From: Bradyrhizobium jicamae
Lineage (GTDB): Bacteria > Pseudomonadota > Alphaproteobacteria > Rhizobiales > Xanthobacteraceae
Length of the DNA stretch: 64,000 nucleotides
Assembly: GCF_018130695.1 (NCBI RefSeq)
Contig: NZ_JAFCJX010000011.1
Location: forward strand, 124,001 to 188,000
Direction of reading: 5' to 3'
The first letter of the stretch is position 1. Each line of letters starts with the position of its first letter. Both the position numbers and the translations under genes were made by a program. The notes beneath the pieces are model-generated. The model did no database searches, had not been told where the DNA came from, and was given only the letters and a program-made list of their open reading frames with translations. Shown piece after piece: positions 61,633 to 64,000 of the stretch.

Positions 61633-63348
61633 ATGTCTTCACCCGACGACCGCCATTGGGATGACGAGACCGACTTGCTGGTGATCGGCGCCGGCGCGGC
61701 CGGCATGACGGCGGCGCTGGTCGGCGCGCTCGAGGGGCTACAGGTCGTGCTCTGCGAAAAGTCCGACATGGTCGGCGGCACCACGGCGACCTCGGCGGGC
61801 ACCGTGTGGATTCCCGGCAGCCGGCAGAGCAAAGCCGCCGGCGTCCCCGACACGATCGATGCAGCGAGAACCTATCTCGGAGAATTGCTCGGCGAAGCTG
61901 CGGCAGACGAGCGGCTGTCGGCCTATCTCGCGTCGGGACCGATCGCGCTCGACGACCTCGCGCAGCGCAGCCATGTCATCTTCACGCCGCCGCCCGTGCA
62001 TCCCGACTATCACGATTTGCCTGGCGCGGCGCGCGGCGGACGCGCGCTCTCCACCGTGCCATTCGACGGGCGCCTGCTCGGCGCCGACTTCGATCGGGTG
62101 CGGCCGCCGCGGCGCGAATTCATGGTGCTCGGCGGCATGATGGTCGGCAAGACCGATATCGCGCCGCTGCTCGCGCCGTTCCGCTCGCTGGCGAATTTCC
62201 GGCACGTGATCGGCCTGCTCGCCCGGCAGCTGTCGGATCGTCTGCGCTTCAGGCGCGGCACGCGTCTCATCATGGGCAACGCGCTGGTCGCTCGCCTGCT
62301 GTACGATCTCCGCCGGCTGAGCGTCGACATCCGCTATCGCACCGGTTTGAAGGACCTCATCCGGAACAATGACGAGATCATTGGCGCGATCCTGACCACG
62401 CCGGCCGGCGAGATCGCGCTGCGCGCGCGCAAGGGCGTGATGCTGGCGACCGGCGGGATCGGCTGGAGCGACGCGCTCCGCGCGCGGCTGCTGCCGGAGA
62501 ACACCCGCCGCTATTCGATGGCCCCGGAGAGCAACACCGGCGACGGTATCTTGGCCGGCGAGCGCGCGTCAGGCGAGATCGACACCGCGCTGGAGGGCCC
62601 CGCGCTGTGGATGCCAGTTTCGGTGATGATGCTGCCCGACGGCCATCTCTCGGTATTCCCGCACATCATGCTGGATCGCGCCAAGCCCGGATTGCTCGCG
62701 GTCGACAAGAGCGGACGACGTTTTGTCAACGAGGCGAATTCATATCATGACTTCGTGCAGGGCATGCTGCGGTCGAACCGGAATCCCTCCAGCGTGCCGG
62801 CCTATCTCATCTGCGACCGCAATTTCATCACCGACTATGGGATCGGCCTGATCCATCCGGGCACGCGCGATCTCGAACGCTTCGTCGAGGCCGGCTATCT
62901 GGTCGAAGGCCGCGAGATCGCCGACCTTGCCGCGACGATCGGCATCGACGGTGCCGCCCTCGCCGACACCGTTGCGCGTTACAATGCCTACGCCGAGAGC
63001 GGGATCGACGAGGAGTTCGGCCGCGGCAGCAGCGAGTTCAACCGCTTCAACGGCGATCCCTTGAACACGCCGAACCCCTGCCTGCGCAAGCTTGGACCCG
63101 GCCCCTGCTACGCGGTGGCGGTCTGGCCCGCGGATCTCGCCAGCAGCGCGGGCCTGCGCACGGATTCCCGCGGACGTGTGTTGACGCGCGACAGCAGCCC
63201 GATCAAGGGCCTCTACGCCATCGGCACCGATGCCTCGTCGATTTTCCGCGGGACCTATCCCGGACCGGGAACGATGATCGGGCCGGCCATCGTGTTTGCC
63301 TGGCGCGCCGCGATGGACGCCGCCGGCGAGTTGGACGGAAGGTGTTGA
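61633..63348 (+). CDS. FAD-dependent oxidoreductase of the 3-ketosteroid dehydrogenase / fumarate reductase flavoprotein family
   Basis: 571 residues. The dinucleotide-binding loop is LLVIGAGAAGMTAALVGALE (about 14-33), followed by EKSDMVGGTTATSAG. The C-terminal FAD region reads YAIGTDASSIFRGTYPGPG then GPAIVFAWRAA, close to the YPGPG motif of KstD-type enzymes. It probably removes hydrogens from a ketosteroid-like or other ketone. No steroid cluster is seen around it, so the substrate is open. The signature glutamates and arginines of fumarate reductase are not clear. Confidence 0.87.
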   Translation: MSSPDDRHWDDETDLLVIGAGAAGMTAALVGALEGLQVVLCEKSDMVGGTTATSAGTVWIPGSRQSKAAGVPDTIDAARTYLGELLGEAAADERLSAYLASGPIALDDLAQRSHVIFTPPPVHPDYHDLPGAARGGRALSTVPFDGRLLGADFDRVRPPRREFMVLGGMMVGKTDIAPLLAPFRSLANFRHVIGLLARQLSDRLRFRRGTRLIMGNALVARLLYDLRRLSVDIRYRTGLKDLIRNNDEIIGAILTTPAGEIALRARKGVMLATGGIGWSDALRARLLPENTRRYSMAPESNTGDGILAGERASGEIDTALEGPALWMPVSVMMLPDGHLSVFPHIMLDRAKPGLLAVDKSGRRFVNEANSYHDFVQGMLRSNRNPSSVPAYLICDRNFITDYGIGLIHPGTRDLERFVEAGYLVEGREIADLAATIGIDGAALADTVARYNAYAESGIDEEFGRGSSEFNRFNGDPLNTPNPCLRKLGPGPCYAVAVWPADLASSAGLRTDSRGRVLTRDSSPIKGLYAIGTDASSIFRGTYPGPGTMIGPAIVFAWRAAMDAAGELDGRC

Positions 63349-63363
63349 GGGAAACTCGTCTGT

Positions 63364-63435
63364 CGTAGCCCGGGTGAGCGAAGCGACACCCGGGGAGACT
63401 TGTCCCGCATATCGCTATCGCTCATGCGGGCTACG
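63364..63435. repeat. CGTAGCCCG inverted repeat element
   Basis: CGTAGCCCGGGTGAGCGAAG at the left and CGCTCATGCGGGCTACG at the right; the outer nine bases CGTAGCCCG / CGGGCTACG are exact complements. I recall it as dispersed in Bradyrhizobium intergenic DNA. Confidence 0.7.
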
Positions 63436-63480
63436 CAGCTACGCAGCGTTCTCAACCCGGCATACTGCAACGCTGAAAGA

Positions 63481-63498
63481 GGCCACCTTGCGGTGGCC
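63481..63498 (-). terminator. hairpin after the small secreted protein gene
   Basis: GGCCACC / GGTGGCC with a four-base loop; on the minus strand it is followed by TCTTTC. It lies 28 bases after the stop of the gene at 63527. Confidence 0.6.
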
Positions 63499-63526
63499 CC
63501 TCCTGCATTTCACCAGGACGTCATCG

Positions 63527-63817
63527 TCACTTGCCGCTGCCACCGCCGGCCGTGCTGCCCATGTTGTTGGTGTTCGGCAGGCTGCCGCCCGGCGTCTTGC
63601 CGCGGCTGTCGCCGGCCTTGTTCTTCATGGCGCCACCGGTGCCGGTGGTCATGCCGGTGGCGTGATTGATCTTGCCCTTCTTCATCGTGCCCTTTGTCGC
63701 GCCCGGGCCGACCTCGCCCTGCCCGGACGCGCCGGGTGCGGGTTGACCAGTCTGCGCGAATGCGCCGGCCGACGACAGCGCAAGGATGCAGGCCGAAGCC
63801 AGGATGATCTTCTTCAT
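63527..63817 (-). CDS. small secreted Gly/Lys-rich protein
   Basis: 96 residues. Signal peptide (MKKIILASACILALSSAGAF, AQ), then a low-complexity mature part: QPAPGASGQGEVGPGA, KGTMKKGKINHATGM, and a Gly/Asn-rich end. Rich in Lys and Gly, probably disordered, located in the periplasm or outside. AGGGAGAA lies upstream of the ATG at 63817. It resembles the 12051 protein in style. Function unknown. Confidence 0.75.
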   Translation of the reverse strand: MKKIILASACILALSSAGAFAQTGQPAPGASGQGEVGPGATKGTMKKGKINHATGMTTGTGGAMKNKAGDSRGKTPGGSLPNTNNMGSTAGGGSGK

Positions 63818-64000
63818 ACGGTCGTTCTCCCTATGGTCTTAAACACATTGATATCAGTCGGGCCAACGGCCGATCGGAACGGCGGTTCCTAAATGGTACG
63901 ATGTTGGAACGCGGATTGAGTGGCGATCGCGATCTGTCGTAGACTCCGATCGCCGAAGTTCCTCCTCGCCCATCCGAGCTCAGACAAACCCCATGTCCGC

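Noticed and set aside
63993..64000. ATG TCC at the right edge as start of a further gene
   Set aside because: Only eight bases are visible and there is no ribosome-binding site before it, so no gene can be supported. The 180 bases after 63817 hold nothing else I can identify.

Overview
The window is about 64 kb of GC-rich DNA, densely packed with genes, and reads like the chromosome of an alphaproteobacterium of the Bradyrhizobium / Nitrobacteraceae group. This placement rests on the gene families present (Bug/TctC receptors, cox/xdh molybdenum hydroxylases, a liv transporter, pca genes, BKACE, class III cyclases, MASE4 kinase), the small exported proteins, and several short intergenic palindromic repeats I remember from that group. 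It is an inference from memory, not the result of a search. I found no tRNA, rRNA, CRISPR array, prophage or insertion sequence.

Layout. 0-10 kb: a cut Bug receptor gene, DUF488, PhzF, then a tightly overlapped minus-strand operon tetR-hlyD-ABC ATPase-ABC permease-adenylate cyclase behind a clear TetR operator. After a repeat-filled gap come small proteins and a divergent tautomerase/TetR pair. 10-15 kb: a low-GC orphan gene faces a stand-alone, divergent EF-Tu paralogue; next are a small secreted repeat protein, a PLP-fold enzyme of unclear function, a secreted protein and a frameshifted DUF4189 gene. 15-22 kb: a minus-strand molybdenum-hydroxylase cluster (coxG, coxS, coxM, coxD, coxE, two halves of XdhC, a MoeA-like/MocA fusion) that lacks the catalytic large subunit. 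22-29 kb: protocatechuate-pathway genes pcaB, pcaD and pcaC mixed with a TPR adenylate cyclase, a BKACE enzyme, an SDR and an antitoxin remnant.

30-35 kb: a complete branched-chain amino-acid type ABC importer (livH, livM, livG, livF, livK) closed by a strong terminator. 35-44 kb: a single-domain response regulator, a MASE4 hybrid kinase, an S58 peptidase, an acyl-CoA-dehydrogenase-like oxidase divergent from its likely LysR regulator, an EF-hand protein and rpe. 44-51 kb: a kinase-Usp fusion coupled to a metallophosphoesterase; a three-gene overlapped operon with a TolQ/ExbB/MotA-like channel, a membrane-anchored partner resembling YfaP/DUF2135, and a third membrane protein; and, divergent from it, a NarX/NarL-type two-component pair. 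51-57 kb: a TetR gene coupled to an unlisted 44-residue ORF, a second TetR overlapping a PaoA-PaoC fusion, and a PaoB-like FAD/4Fe-4S subunit. 57-64 kb: an M20 amidohydrolase, cytochrome b561, MurI, an HpaI-type aldolase, an FAD-dependent dehydrogenase and small secreted proteins.

The best candidates for something undescribed are the TolQ-like operon (46858-48894), the EF-Tu paralogue with an altered switch I (10445-11650), and the kinase-Usp/phosphoesterase pair (44371-46558). Start codons were chosen from Shine-Dalgarno-like sequences, overlaps with neighbours and operators; several differ from the longest ORF.
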